Shown here piece by piece: positions 32,217 to 45,045 of a stretch of DNA of 64,000 bases. The position numbers were made by a program, and so were the translations under genes. The stretch is taken from NCBI RefSeq assembly GCF_048544455.1, contig NC_133537.1, positions 310,843,738 through 310,907,737 on the forward strand, written 5' to 3'. Position 1 is the first letter of the stretch; each line of letters begins with the position of its first letter. The notes below the pieces were generated by a model that was given only the letters and a program-made list of their open reading frames with translations, did no database searches and had not been told where the DNA came from. The stretch is from Silene latifolia. Its lineage: Eukaryota; Streptophyta; Magnoliopsida; Caryophyllales; Caryophyllaceae.

Positions 32217-32221
32217 CGGGT
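32217..32221. repeat. Target-site duplication CGGGT, left copy
   Basis: CGGGT precedes the LARD terminus TGTAACACC and recurs at 42076-42080. Confidence 0.92.
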
Positions 32222-32943
32222 TGTAACACCCCGTATTTTAATAAGTTGGATAAAATTCTTTTAATTGCTACTTTATATTTAATTTCGTTGGTTAACAATT
32301 TATATATTTATTTTCTCAGCTAATTAATTAATTTCATTATAATTCGATACGTTAAATTTAATAATCATTAATAAGTTTATTTAAAGTTAGTTCGAATTTA
32401 TTGAAGTTAGTTCGGGTTTATTTATTTAATAATTTCCGTTTCTTTACGAGTCCTTATGAAAGTTGTTTTAAGTAAACCCGAGATGGATTTTGGGAACAAA
32501 ACCGTCCAATTAGCTATTTTGAGCTTATTTCACTAAAATAGCAATTTTTATTAATATCCGTTAGTTTCGTAAAAAAAAAAAAAAAAAATCGCTAATAATT
32601 CCGATTCAAGCGGATATCGTATTATTTCCGTTAACTAGCTGAGTTTATTTTATTTTCACTCATTAAATTTATTTATTATTAATTCCGTTTTATTACTGAA
32701 ACTTTTACTAAAAACCGATTTTTATTAACTCGAGACGGTTTTAAAAACGAGCGAAATTACTTATCGATGAAGAAACGTACGTATAATTAGAAGCTAGCAA
32801 GCTAGCTGGTGTCTCATTATTATTATTATTAATATTACGTAGTACTACATTATTCTTGTTGTTTGTTCGTGCGTGACCCACCCCCCCGCAATTCTTCTTC
32901 TTTTGAATAAAACAAGCTCACCCTACCAACTACATTTCTATAC

Positions 32944-32977
<34 letters not shown>

Positions 32978-35900
32978 TATTATTATTATTATTATTAGTC
33001 ATTGTTGTTGCTTTTGGTCTACCCGCAAAACCCCACACCCCTTTATTCTTTTTTTGTTCTTTCTTCTTGATCCTTCTATCAAAACAACAAAGAACAACAA
33101 TCAACAGTTCCTCCGTACACCATTTCCGATCATTCAAACCTCAGATCCCGCCTCCATTCTCAACCAAATTCGATAATTTTTGTACCAATAGCTTCCTCGT
33201 CCTTCCCTCGTCCTTTTAAGGTAAGAAAGTCTCCTTTTTGTAGTGGTTTCGTCTTTCGCCGTCTTATAAAAGTGTCGTCTTTTAGCTTCTTTATTCCATT
33301 TTCTTGCCCTTTTATGAAGGATTTGAAGACCCGGGGTGAGGCTCGTGCCTTGTGGACCATTTATTCGAAAAATAAGGGGCGTTTAAGGTAACACGATTTT
33401 ACCGATCCTAGTATTTTTATTATTATTCGGGGTTATATGTTTATTTGTTATTTATAATACTAGCTTTTATATGTTCTAGCTATTTATAATATGAGGTCAA
33501 CTTTATACGACTTCAGTATCTAGGTAATTCAGATTGTGGAGTTGGTGAATCACTAGTGTGCTGGATTTAGTTTCAAATGTTCTTGTCTCCAATTTTAAAT
33601 GTGTGTAATTATTATTGCCCAAAGGAAGTTAAGAACTAAAGCATGAGAAGTACAATACTTTTGATAGACTAGCATGACGATAAACGTGCGGCTTCTACAA
33701 TTAGTTTGGAACCGAACCGAATCATGGGCCATCGGGGAATTAAGGGAAAATATTAGTTCTCGGCAAAATTTATTACTAGTATGCTTTTATTGTTTGGATG
33801 CTATATGAAATTTAGTCCCATGCTTGTAATCTTCATCAAAATTGGTAGTACAAGGGTATGAAGTCTTGAACAAGCGTGAGAGGGCAAAATATTGCTTTAG
33901 CTATGGATTGTTGTTGGAATAGGGGTGAGCAGTGAGCTTAAGAATTATAGGACCAAGGTTTTGTGAACATATTACGATAAAGTATGGACATGAAGGTAAG
34001 TGATATTAGTATACCTCCTAAATAAGAGGATCCGGATAGTGGCTTGTTGTAGCCTAGCGGCCGGGTGCTTTGGCCGTGGCCTAGGCGATGGCCTGGCTAA
34101 GCCGCGAGTTTGGGCCGTATCTATAATTTGTTTTGACGCTAGTTTGGTTTATTTAAAATATAATTAAATTAATTTCCGTCTCATATTTTATATAACGGTA
34201 ATTCGTTAATATCGCCCTTTCACATAATTATTTTAGGTGACTCATTTGTGGTTGAAGATGAAGAGTAATTTTGGGGTTTTAGAAGCTTTCTCAAGTTTAT
34301 TGCTTGTCTCTTTGCTAGCTTAAGGTAACTATTCCGAGTTACTCGACGAATTAATGTCACATTAGTAGTTGATGTTGTGTTTGTTGTTTGATAAGTGTTT
34401 AGGTGATTGATAATTATCACATGTTAGGATAGTTTATAAGTTGAAATTGTAATTAATAGGCTCAAATGAATTTTATGGTGATAATTGTAATGTTTTGTTG
34501 ATTTGTCAAAACTCGAGCCTTAGTCCCTTTGACTGATGCGATGTCAGTTAATTGAGTGATTGGTCAGCCGCAATTTGACCCGTACCTGTCGCAGGGCTGG
34601 GGTTGCGGGTAAAAATTCGGTTGAATGAATTAGATAATCGGCCTTTTTCTTGTTTTAGGCCATTTATTATATCTATGTTTCACATGTGTAGCTAATTGAA
34701 TTTAAATAGCTTCTTATTTTGTAGAAATGGCCCTAGTTTCCCCTAAAGCCTTAATTATTGTTAGAATTGCTAGGATTGGAAATTAGTATTGAGTACTTAT
34801 TGAGGAACTGTTGGTTTATCCATTTGAATAGACAATATTATATAGCCTTTCACATGATAGAATGTTAGAATTCATGTTGGTAAGTGGGACTTTTTGCCCT
34901 CTTATGGTTAAGTGGATGACTTAATTGACTTGTGTGGTGAGTCTTGGGTGGTGTGGGCTAAAATATTCAGGCTGGGACTAGCTGTGACTAGGTCCTAGGT
35001 GAGTATTTCGGCCTTCATCATAGATAGGTCTTTATAGTCTTTGACGAGTATATGTTCACTGCTTGATAGCCTTTGTGTTCCTGACTAGTGGATTTATATC
35101 CAAGTTGGGGCATGACCTCAGGTACTTATTTTGATAGTATGGGGTCAGCTTAAGTACTAGCCAACCCTTCGGTGGTGTCCTTAGGGTACTCACTTCACTT
35201 TGTTTTAAAAAAAAGTTGTGAGTCTTGGGTGCGGTGGTGTGTATCCGCATGTCTAGGTCTGCGCAGATTTTAGGCTAGGGTTGTGTTGTCTCTTGGCCAT
35301 GTTTTCTTAATAGTAACCGCTGAGCCAAGATACCAGTTCGATTACCTTCCCTACCTCGTGGTATAAACTTGAGTTACAAAGTGACTATTGACGGGACTAA
35401 GAACTTATGCCTGTCTTTGATATATTGCCCTTTCTTGTTTGGTGATTCTATGAATCATAGAAGGTGAGATGCAAGCCGGCTATGGTTGATAGAGTTTGGA
35501 TTCCTGGATGTTATGTGATTCACATGATAGTGTAGTATGAGTCGGTCTAGTATTCACATGCTAGGACTATGTGTTGTTATATTGTTGTTCACATGATAAG
35601 CACGATTGTCTAGCATTTATATGCTAAGGCATTGTGTGATTCGTATTCATATTCTTATGTTTACATGTTATATTAATTATGACATTTCGTGGCTGGGAGA
35701 ACTCGGAGTTACTCCCCACTGACTGTGGCTTTCGTATTTGTATAAAATGCGAATGACAGGTAGGTGATGCATATATGGGGTACATGGACGAGCTAGCGAG
35801 CAAAGTAACCTTGGGACCTAGACTGGTTTTATTTCATTGTGACCTTAAACCCTTTTTATGTCACATACATTTTAGGGACATATGTCTCCCTTTTCTATTT

Positions 35901-36129
35901 TGGGTTTGTATCATTACATTTTCTTATCGTTAGCTATGGCATGTAAAGTAGTTCGTTAGCATTGCAGGTTTTGGCACCCGCCTCTTAGGAATGTTGGAAA
36001 TGTTGTGATTGGTTTAGAAAATTTTTGAAATTACAGGTTTTTGGCTAGTTGAACCAATTACAAACATATCCTACCAGTTTTTCTGTAGAATTACGTGTTT
36101 ACTTTTCCGCGATAAGTGAGGGTGTCACA
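32222..36129 (+). mobile_element. 5' LTR of LARD-like element
   Basis: This 3908-bp LTR begins TGTAACACCCCG and ends GTGTCACA. It contains a TTA microsatellite (32940-32998) and no recognisable gene. Short ORFs here, such as the 66-codon one at 33160-33360, are duplicated in the other LTR and show no domain. Confidence 0.92.
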
Positions 36130-38164
36130 GTTGGTATCAGAGCATATTTGCTCCCGACGCACGTTTGTGCACCCCAAAATAAATAACTTGAACTTAAAAT
36201 AATAAACTGGAGAGATGGGTAAGATGGGTAGATTTAGGATCTTATGTTGTAGTCTCTTTGTGTTTGCTCTTTGTTAGGTACTAACCTGTTTGTTGATTGT
36301 CATTTAATAATTGTTGCGTTCTTGGATCAATGACCGTGAGCTTATCTATAGCTAATGGAGTTATTACCCTAATTATAAAAAAAAAAAAAATTTGAACTAA
36401 AGGTTTTGAAAATATTTTAATGTTTTTCACTGGTTTTAACGTCAATTAGTGTTAAAGCTTGTTATTGGAGACGTCTGATAATTAGTTTTATCATTTGTTG
36501 GTGTAAAAATGTATTTTTATGTCTTTGAATTGGAATATTGATGTTCTTGAGTGATCGCCAAGAGTATCTCCGTTCCATTGAAAGGACACTTATATTTTAA
36601 GAAGATCAAGATTTAGTGCCTTTTGCTGAGGATTGAAGATTTGTTCAACCTTTGAAGAATGCTTCTACTTCCTTGAAGATGTTTCTCGTTCTTTTTGTAT
36701 CTCGCCTTATTCTTAATCTCTTGTGCCTATCCTTCTTCTAAACTCTCTATTCTTCTTCTTAGGAAGTTACATTTGTATCCTCCTAACTTGTCCTTTCACC
36801 CCTGCTAATCCTCCCTTAACGCCTTTTAGATAGTTCTCTTTCTTTTGTGGGGTGTTAACCTTGGTTGGATAATTTGGCTTGTGGAGTTGTTTCTGGTTGA
36901 CCTATAACCCCGGTTTTGAGAAGTTGTGATATTAGAAGCACTTAGGTTGAGTGTTGATACCTTAGGAGTAAACACGGAGTAAGGTTTATGATGTGATTTT
37001 GGAAAGAGATACCTTTAGGATGTTGATAGCCATACATAAATTGATGTTACCTTATGACATTGTTGTTTGAGATTTGAGTATCTGACTTTTCCTTGTTGTC
37101 TAATTTCCCTTTCTCCTTGATCATAGGCGTTACCGTTCATACCTCCTTTCCTCGCTTCATCTTGCTCCTCCTTTAAGTTTGACACTCGTATCTGGTGAAA
37201 CTCTATCTTTGACATCCTTGTAAATTTGACTTCAATTCTTATCCCTAGGAAGTTCATCATACCTCTTTTGTTGGTTAAACTTGAACCCTCTTAGCATACT
37301 TGTATCTATGATGTCTAACTTACTTTTTATTTCGCACATTTTCTAAATATTTCAAGCTATCATTTTTGGTTCATTGTTAAAAAAATTTATGTTACTATTA
37401 CAAAATTTTCCCTACTTGTAAAGATTTGGAAAATGAAAATTCGATTTAATTCTCTAATTGTTCTTTGAGTATAGACTTCCTTATCATGGTTTTGAGTTGC
37501 TAAACCTGAAATTTTTGTAAATTTTATCCAATTTCTATTCACTTTGATCTATTATGATGCCTTTGTCAAAGTTTAATATTATATTTCAGGAATTTAACTC
37601 CCCTTTTAGTTGAAAGGTGAAACCTTTATTTCTACTTTGGCTTTTTGCAAAAGAACATTTGAGAAGATTACCTTTCTCTTATTTTGATTCTAACATTGAT
37701 CGGATGTTAGAACTAGTTATTGGAAACGTTTGATAACTTGTTCTACGATTGTCAGCGAATAGTTTTTGTTTTAAATTTGTCTCTGACTTGGAAAGTTAGC
37801 GTTCTTGTGTGCACGACAAGAGCAATTCCGTTCCATGAATGAGACTTATACTTTTGAAAACTCTTCATTAATGTTTTCGAAAGTATTTTGATTTTCGATT
37901 TATACAAATGATTTACTTTTTGACCTTATCTTTGATTTGGAATGCGATGTTCTTGAATACGTAACGAGAACACTTCCGTTCCTCGATGAGAGTCCGGTTT
38001 CATTTCGGAAAATTTTAGTTGAACCTTTTGAAAGAATTTTGATTCTTACGATAAATAACCTTTAAAATGTTTTGGTTACCGATTCCAATTTCAGTTTTAT
38101 TTTTATAACTTTTCATTTATACTTTCAAGTTTCGAGGACGAAACTTTTTAAAAGATGGGGTGAT
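36130..38164 (+). mobile_element. Interior of LARD-like element
   Basis: The PBS TTGGTATCAGAGCA (36131-36144) starts the interior and the polypurine tract AAAAGATGGGG (38151-38161) ends it. No coding potential is visible. A diverged motif of about 47 bp ending TCCGTTCC occurs three times (about 36531, 37789 and 37938), so part of the interior grew by duplication. Confidence 0.85.
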
Positions 38165-38887
38165 TGTAACACCCCGTATTTTAATAAGTTGGATAAAATT
38201 CTTTTAATTGCTACTTTATATTTAATTTCGTTGGTTAACAATTTATATATTTATTTTCTCAGCTAATTAATTAATTTCATTATAATTCGATACGTTAAAT
38301 TTAATAATCATTAATAAGTTTATTTAAAGTTAGTTCGAATTTATTGAAGTTAGTTCGGGTTTATTTATTTAATAATTTCCGTTTCTTTACGAGTCCTTAT
38401 GAAAGTTGTTTTAAGTAAACCCGAGATGGATTTTGGGAACAAAACCGTCCAATTAGCTATTTTGAGCTTATTTCACTAAAATAGCAATTTTTATTAATAT
38501 CCGTTAGTTTCGTAAAAAAAAAAAAAAAAAATCGCTAATAATTCCGATTCAAGCGGATATCGTATTATTTCCGTTAACTAGCTGAGTTTATTTTATTTTC
38601 ACTCATTAAATTTATTTATTATTAATTCCGTTTTATTACTGAAACTTTTACTAAAAACCGATTTTTATTAACTCGAGACGGTTTTAAAAACGAGCGAAAT
38701 TACTTATCGATGAAGAAACGTACGTATAATTAGAAGCTAGCAAGCTAGCTGGTGTCTCATTATTATTATTATTAATATTACGTAGTACTACATTATTGCT
38801 GTTGTTTGTTCGTGCGTGACCCACCCCCCTGCAATTCTTCTTCTTTTTGAATAAAACAAGCTCACCCTACCAACTACATTTCTATAC

Positions 38888-38921
<34 letters not shown>

Positions 38922-41900
38922 TATTATTATTATTATTATTAGTCATTGTTGTTGCTTTTGGTCTACCCGCAAAACCCCACACCCCTTTATTCTTTTTTTG
39001 TTCTTTCTTCTTGATCCTTCTATCAAAACAACAGCAACAACAATCAACAGTTCCTCCGTACACCATTTCCGATCATTCAAACCTCAGATCCCGCCTCCAT
39101 TCTCAACCAAATTCGATAATTTTTGTACCAATAGCTTCCTCGTCCTTCCCTCGTCCTTTTAAGGTAAGAAAGTCTCCTTTTTGTAGTGGTTTCGTCTTTC
39201 GCCGTCTTATAAAAGTGTCGTCTTTTAGCTTCTTTATTCCATTTTCTTGCCCTTTTATGAAGGATTTGAAGACCCGGGGTGAGGCTCGTGCCTTGTGGAC
39301 CATTTATTCGAAAAATAAGGGGCGTTTAAGGTAACACGATTTTACCGATCCTAGTATTTTTATTATTATTCGGGGTTATATGTTTATTTGTTATTTATAA
39401 TACTAGCTTTTATATGTTCTAGCTATTTATAATATGAGGTCAACTTTATACGACTTCAGTATCTAGGTAATTCAGATTGTGGAGTTGGTGAATCACTAGT
39501 GTGCTGGATTTAGTTTCAAATGTTCTTGTCTCCAATTTTAAATGTGTGTAATTATTATTGCCCAAAGGAAGTTAAGAACTAAAGCATGAGAAGTACAATA
39601 CTTTTGATAGACTAGCATGACGATAAACGTGCGGCTTCTACAATTAGTTTGGAACCGAACCGAATCATGGGCCATCGGGGAATTAAGGGAAAATATTAGT
39701 TCTCGGCAAAATTTATTACTAGTATGCTTTTATTGTTTGGATGCTATATGAAATTTAGTCCCATGCTTGTAATCTTCATCAAAATTGGTAGTACAAGGGT
39801 ATGAAGTACTGAACAAGCAGCAGTAGGCAAAATATTGCTTTAGCTATGGATTGTTGTTGGAATAGGGGTGAGCAGTGAGCTTAAGAATTATAGGACCAAG
39901 GTTTTGTGAACATATTACGATAAAGTATGGACATGAAGGTAAGTGATATTAGTATACCTCCTAAATAAGAGGATCTGGATAGTGGCCTGTTGTAGCCTAG
40001 CAGCAGCCGGCTGTGGCCTGGCCGTGGCCTAGGCAGTGGCCTGGCTAAGCCGCGAGTTTGGGCCGTATCTATAATTTGTTTTGACGCTAGTTTGGTTTAT
40101 TTAAAATATAATTAAATTAATTTCCGTCTCATATTTTATATAACGGTAATTCGTTAATATCGCCCTTTCACATAATTATTTTAGGTGACTCATTTGTGGT
40201 TGAAGATGAAGAGTAATTTTGGGGTTTTAGAAGCTTTCTCAAGTTTATTGCTTGTCTCTTTGCTAGCTTAAGGTAACTATTCCGAGTTACTCGACGAATT
40301 AATGTCACATTAGTAGTTGATGTTGTGTTTGTTGTTTGATAAGTGTTTAGGTGATTGATAATTATCACATGTTAGGATAGTTTATAAGTTGAAATTGTAA
40401 TTAATAGGCTCAAATGAATTTTATGGTGATAATTGTAATGTTTTGTTGATTGTGCCGAAAACTGAGCCTTAGTCCCTTTGACTGATGCGATGTCAGTTAA
40501 TTGAGTGATTGGTCAGCCGCAATTTGACCCGCACTGTCGCAGGCTGGGGTTGCGGGTAAAAATTCGGTTGAATGAATTAGATAATCGGCCTTTTTCTTGT
40601 TTTAGGCCATTTATTATATCTATGTTTCACATGTGTAGCTAATTGAATTTAAATAGCTTCTTATTTTGTAGAAATGGCCCTAGTTTCCCCTAAAGCCTTA
40701 ATTATTGTTAGAATTGCTAGGATTGGAAATTAGTATTGAGTACTTATTGAGGAACTGTTGGTTTATCTGCTGAATAGACAATATTATATAGCCTTTCACA
40801 TGATAGAATGTTAGAATTCATGTTGGTAAGTGGGACTTTTTGCCCTCTTATGGTTAAGTGGATGACTTAATTGACTTGTGTGGTGAGTCTTGGGTGGTGT
40901 GGGCTAAAATATTCAGGCTGGGACTAGCTGTGACTAGGTCCTAGGTGAGTATTTCGGCCTTCATCATAGATAGGTCTTTATAGTCTTTGACGAGTATATG
41001 TTCACTGCTTGATAGCCTTTGTGTTCCTGACTAGTGGATTTATATCCAAGTTGGGGCATGACCTCAGGTACTTATTTTGATAGTATGGGGTCAGCTTAAG
41101 TACTAGCCAACCCTTCGGTGGTGTCCTTAGGGTACTCACTTCACTTTGTTTTAAAAAAGTTGTGAGTCTTGGGTGCGGTGGTGTGTATCCGCATGTCTAG
41201 GTCTCAAGGCAGATTTTAGGCTAGGGTTGTGTTGTCTCTTGGCCATGTTTTCTTAATAGTAACCGCCGAGCCAAGATACCGGTTCGATTACCTTCCCTAC
41301 CTCGTGGTATAAACTTGAGTTACAAAGTGACTATTGACGGGACTAAGAACTTATGCCTGTCTTTGATATATTGCCCTTTCTTGTTTGGTGATTCTATGAA
41401 TCATAGAAGGTGAGATGCAAGCCGGCTATGGTTGATAGAGTTTGGATTCCTGGATGTTATGTGATTCACATGATAGTGTAGTATGAGTCGGTCTAGTATT
41501 CACATGCTAGGACTATGTGTTGTTATATTGTTGTTCACATGATAAGCACGATTGTCTAGCATTTATATGCTAAGGCATTGTGTGATTCGTATTCATATTC
41601 TTATGTTTACATGTTATATTAATTATGACATTTCGTGGCTGGGAGAACTCGGAGTTACTCCCCACTGACTGTGGCTTTCGTATTTGTATAAAATGCGAAT
41701 GACAGGTAGGTGATGCATATATGGGGTACATGGACGAGCTAGCGAGCAAAGTAACCTTGGGACCTAGACTGGTTTTATTTCATTGTGACCTTAAACCCTT
41801 TTTATGTCACATACATTTTAGGGACATATGTCTCCCTTTTCTATTTTGGGTTTGTATCATTACATTTTCTTATCGTTAGCTATGGCATGTAAAGTAGTTC

Positions 41901-42075
41901 GTTAGCATTGCAGGTTTTGGCACCCGCCTCTTAGGAATGTTGGAAATGTTGTGATTGGTTTAGAAAATTTTTGAAATTACAGGTTTTTGGCTAGTTGAAC
42001 CAATTACAAACATATCCTACCAGTTTTTCTGTAGAATTACGTGTTTACTTTTCCGCGATAAGTGAGGGTGTCACA
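38165..42075 (+). mobile_element. 3' LTR of LARD-like element
   Basis: This 3911-bp LTR nearly matches 32222-36129. Most differences are small and fall at CG or CAG/CTG sites, for example 34080 versus 40031. Confidence 0.92.
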
Positions 42076-42098
42076 CGGGTTGTAGGTTGATTAGTCAT
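42076..42098 (-). pseudogene. Start of Copia A extra ORF cut off by LARD insertion
   Basis: The minus strand starts MTNQPT from the ATG at 42098 and reaches the LARD edge after 18 nt of unique sequence plus the CGGGT duplication. The same frame continues at 32216 with FQSKKHVVIRKK once one copy of the duplication is removed. Confidence 0.65.
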
Positions 42099-42180
42099 TA
42101 TGAGAATTAAAGAAGGTAGTAAAAGGTAATTAGGGTTTAGAGAATTGTAATTGATGAGAATTATGGTGAGATTAAAGGGT

Positions 42181-42188
42181 TATTTATA
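42181..42188 (-). promoter_or_regulatory. TATA-like box upstream of Copia A extra ORF
   Basis: The minus strand reads TATAAATA 83-90 bp before the ATG at 42098. If functional, it would give the extra ORF its own mRNA with a leader of about 55 nt. No equally clear box lies before the homologous ORF in Copia B. Confidence 0.4.
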
Positions 42189-42269
42189 GTATAAGGAATT
42201 TGAGTTTAGGTAAGAATAGGTTTCCTTAAAAGATAGAGAATAATACCAATTTCCTTATTTCTTTAATGC

Positions 42270-42290
42270 CTTTTTTTTTTCGGCATCTTT

Positions 42291-42328
<38 letters not shown>

Positions 42329-42397
42329 CGTGCCTTTTTTTTTTCACGGCACTTTTTTTTTTTTTTTCGTGCTTTTTTTTTTTTTTTTTCGCACTTC

Positions 42398-42429
<32 letters not shown>

Positions 42430-42430
42430 G
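42270..42430 (+). repeat. Interrupted poly(T) tract with CGTGC/CGGCA islands
   Basis: Long T-runs are separated by short GC islands: CGGCA, CGTGCC, CACGGCAC, CGTGC, CGCAC and GGCAT. It lies in the Copia A spacer between RNase H and the extra ORF. Poly-Lys and poly-Phe ORFs over it are artefacts. Exact lengths may be unreliable. Confidence 0.85.
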
Positions 42431-42780
42431 GCATTATCTCCTATTTGATATAAGATTAGGAAAGAAAATCTTTGATGGAGTTTAGGCAGGATTTGTGGAG
42501 GAATATAATAAGATAGAATTATCTTTATTATATTAAGGCAATTTATTGTAGATTTTGTCGATTTTTGTAAGGAAATGTGATTATGCAGAATATAAAATAT
42601 TACCATACAGATAAGCAAGATATAACACGTAAAATAAATATTATTTAACATAATTAAACTTGCAACAAAAATATACGGACACAATCGTACAATCTTATCT
42701 TCCTAGCGGGTCATTCAGTTCCAGACATAATTATGACGGATTTAATTATCACTAATTAAACCAATCTCAAGTCTCAGTAA
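42431..42780 (-). mobile_element. Copia A spacer after pol
   Basis: This is AT-rich DNA with no ORF. It separates the end of RNase H from the T-tract and the extra ORF promoter region. Confidence 0.5.
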
Positions 42781-43343
42781 CTCAAAGCGTTTTCTAGCTA
42801 ATGCCTTAGTCAAGAATCAGCCCATTGCCTTTCAGTACTACAAAATTCAAGTGAAATGTTGCCTTTCTCTACATGATCCCGTAGAAAATGGTGTCGAATA
42901 TCTATATGTTTGGTCCTCGAGTGTCAAGTGGGTTTTTAGAGATTACTATAGCACTCGTATTGTCACACATAATAGGCATACGACCTACATTTATATCATA
43001 ATCACATAGTTGTTGCTTTAACCAAAGTAATTGAGAACATACCGATCCTGCAGACACATACCTACCGGCAGAGAGACATTGCAACCGAATTTTGCTTCTT
43101 TGATCCCCATGTGATAATATAAGGTCCAACAAACGTTGCATACCCAGAAGTGCTTTTCCTATCTAAAGAACATCCTGCATAATCTGCATCTGAATATCCT
43201 ACTAGATCGAAATTACACTCAAGTGGATACCATAAATATAAATTAGATGTACCAATTAAATATCTCAAGATACGTTTAACTGCAATCATATGTGATTCTT
43301 TAGGACACGATTGAAATCGAGCACAAACACATACGCTAAACAT
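42781..43343 (-). CDS. Ty1/copia RNase H (Copia A), frameshifted
   Basis: This degrades RNA in the RNA-DNA hybrid during replication. 43343-43062 has [14 protein letters not shown] and [20 protein letters not shown], the copia RNase H core with its Asp. 43141-42902 continues with [14 protein letters not shown] in another frame, and the [11 protein letters not shown] block is readable to about 42820 in a third. At least two frameshifts and late stops break it. Confidence 0.82.
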
Positions 43344-44757
43344 TATATCGGGACGACTTTGCAGTTAAATATAAAAGTGAACCAATCATACCTCGATATG
43401 TAGTCTCATCGACACACTTACCATGTTCATCTATAGTCATCTTCTTTTCTGGTACCATAGGTGTATCGTATGATTTTGCATTTTCCATACCGAACTTTCG
43501 GATTAGTTCCTTGATATATTTCTGTTGGTGTATCTTTATACCATCCTTTGTTTGTTGAATTTGTAAGCCTAAAAAGTACTTCAGTTCTCCCATCATGCTC
43601 ATTTCAAACTCAGAAGTCATTAGATCAGAAAAATAGTTGCACAATTTTTCATTTGTAGAACCGAATATAATATCGTCTACATAAATTTGCACAACAAGTA
43701 AATTTGAACCCTCGGATTTTAGGAACAAGGTTTTATCGACAGATCCTCTTGTAAAATTATTTTGTAACAAAAACTTGGACAATCTGTCATACCATGCCCT
43801 TGGAGCTTGTTTCAAACCATATAAAGCTTTGTCTAATTTATAGACATGGTTTTGAAACTTGCTATCTAAAAACCCGGGAGGTTGTTCTACATAGACTTCT
43901 TCCTCCAAATAACCATTAAGAAATGCTGTCTTAACGTCCATTTGGAACAGTTTCATTCCTTTATGAGCAGCAAAGGCAATAATGAGACGTATAGCCTCAA
44001 GTCTCGCTACAGGTGCAAAGGTCTCGTCATAATCGATCCCTTCCTGTTGATTGTAGCCTTGGACAACTAGTCGTGACTTATTTCTTGTAATAAGTCCTGT
44101 ATCGTCCAATTTGTTTCTAAACACCCATCTAGTACCAATAACAGTTCGATCACTAGGTCGTGGCACTAAGTGCAATACCTTATTGCGTTCGAATTGTTGA
44201 AGCTCTTCTTGCATAGCGGTTATCCAATCAGGTTTAGCAAGAGCTTCTTTAATATTGGTAGGTTCAATGGTTGATAGAAACGAAAAGAACGAGCAGAAAT
44301 TATTCAAGGATCTTCTAGTTTTAATGCCTTGCTCTAGATCCCCTAGGATTTTGTCCAAAGGGTGGGAGCTTTGATGTTTCCACTTTTTGAGAACTCTAGG
44401 CTCAATATCATTTGATGGACTAGCATCATCTGCAGACGAAGAATCATGATTTGTTCCCCCTGAGTTGGACTCGGGATTTTCTTCAGAAGCATCACTAACT
44501 TCATTAGAAATATCATGATTTGGATCGGAAGTTACAACATCATTAGGTATAACTTCAAGATCTCTTTCTTTATCCAAGGAAGGGTCGATAGTATCATTAA
44601 CTATGGACTCATCACTTCTCTTAGGATTGTTTGCAGAATTTTCTAGTTCATCATTGATACCTTGAATATCTTCTTCTTCATTTAAAGGCTCATTTCTTGC
44701 TAGAAAGAAATCGGGCTCATCTGGATCCTCTTCTTCCTGTTCAGCTTTATCAAACAC
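43336..44757 (-). CDS. Ty1/copia reverse transcriptase (Copia A)
   Basis: An acidic linker (residues 1-150) leads into the RT_2 domain. Blocks include [59 protein letters not shown] and the catalytic YVDDIIFGS. It ends shortly after GSLLYLTA because an extra base shifts the frame near 43350, and the text resumes in the RNase H ORF. Confidence 0.93.
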   Translation of the reverse strand: MFDKAEQEEEDPDEPDFFLARNEPLNEEEDIQGINDELENSANNPKRSDESIVNDTIDPSLDKERDLEVIPNDVVTSDPNHDISNEVSDASEENPESNSGGTNHDSSSADDASPSNDIEPRVLKKWKHQSSHPLDKILGDLEQGIKTRRSLNNFCSFFSFLSTIEPTNIKEALAKPDWITAMQEELQQFERNKVLHLVPRPSDRTVIGTRWVFRNKLDDTGLITRNKSRLVVQGYNQQEGIDYDETFAPVARLEAIRLIIAFAAHKGMKLFQMDVKTAFLNGYLEEEVYVEQPPGFLDSKFQNHVYKLDKALYGLKQAPRAWYDRLSKFLLQNNFTRGSVDKTLFLKSEGSNLLVVQIYVDDIIFGSTNEKLCNYFSDLMTSEFEMSMMGELKYFLGLQIQQTKDGIKIHQQKYIKELIRKFGMENAKSYDTPMVPEKKMTIDEHGKCVDETTYRGMIGSLLYLTAKSSRYNV

Positions 44758-45045
44758 ATTATCTTCGTCAAAGCGAACATGAACACTTTATTCTATGCGC
44801 AAGGTTCTTTTATTGAACACTTTGTAAGCTTTACTATGATCCGAATATCCCGTAAAAAACAGCTTCATCACTTGGGGTCAAATTTTCCTAAATTTTCTTT
44901 TCCATTGTTATGGACAAAACATTTGCTCCCGAAAAACGGAGATGTGATATATTGGGTTTTCTCCTCTTAAAAGTTCATAGGGAGTCTTTTTCAAAACAGG
45001 TCGGATCATAGCTCTATTATGCACATAGCATGCGGTACTAACGCC
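44758..45045 (-). pseudogene. Integrase C-terminal remnant (Copia A)
   Basis: Fragments such as KKTPYELLRG and GYSDHSKAYKVFNKRT are readable in shifting frames between the integrase and RT ORFs. The polyprotein is interrupted here by several stops and frameshifts. Confidence 0.75.

Larger units (their letters stand above)
32222..42075 (+). mobile_element. LARD-like non-autonomous LTR element (9.85 kb)
   Basis: Two near-identical LTRs of 3.9 kb flank an interior of only 2035 bp with no gag or pol motif in any frame. The ends TGTAACACC...GGGTGTCACA, a Met-type PBS and an AAAAGATGGGG polypurine tract resemble chromovirus (Tekay-type) Ty3/gypsy elements. It probably relies on proteins from such a relative (inference). 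It lies opposite to Copia A and interrupts its extra ORF 18 nt after the start. Confidence 0.9.

Noticed and set aside
33160..33360. 66-codon ORF on the minus strand, repeated at 39103-39303
   Set aside because: It lies in both LARD LTRs, so duplication explains it; no domain, and it is opposite to the element.
36131..36144. tRNA-like sequences near LTR borders
   Set aside because: They are short primer-binding sites complementary to tRNA ends, not tRNA genes; no cloverleaf can be drawn.
39011..39334. 107-codon ORF with a poly-Gln stretch
   Set aside because: It opens only in one LARD LTR because of a small sequence difference; the other LTR lacks it.
42226..42684. Poly-Lys and poly-Phe ORFs
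   Set aside because: They are translations of homopolymer tracts.
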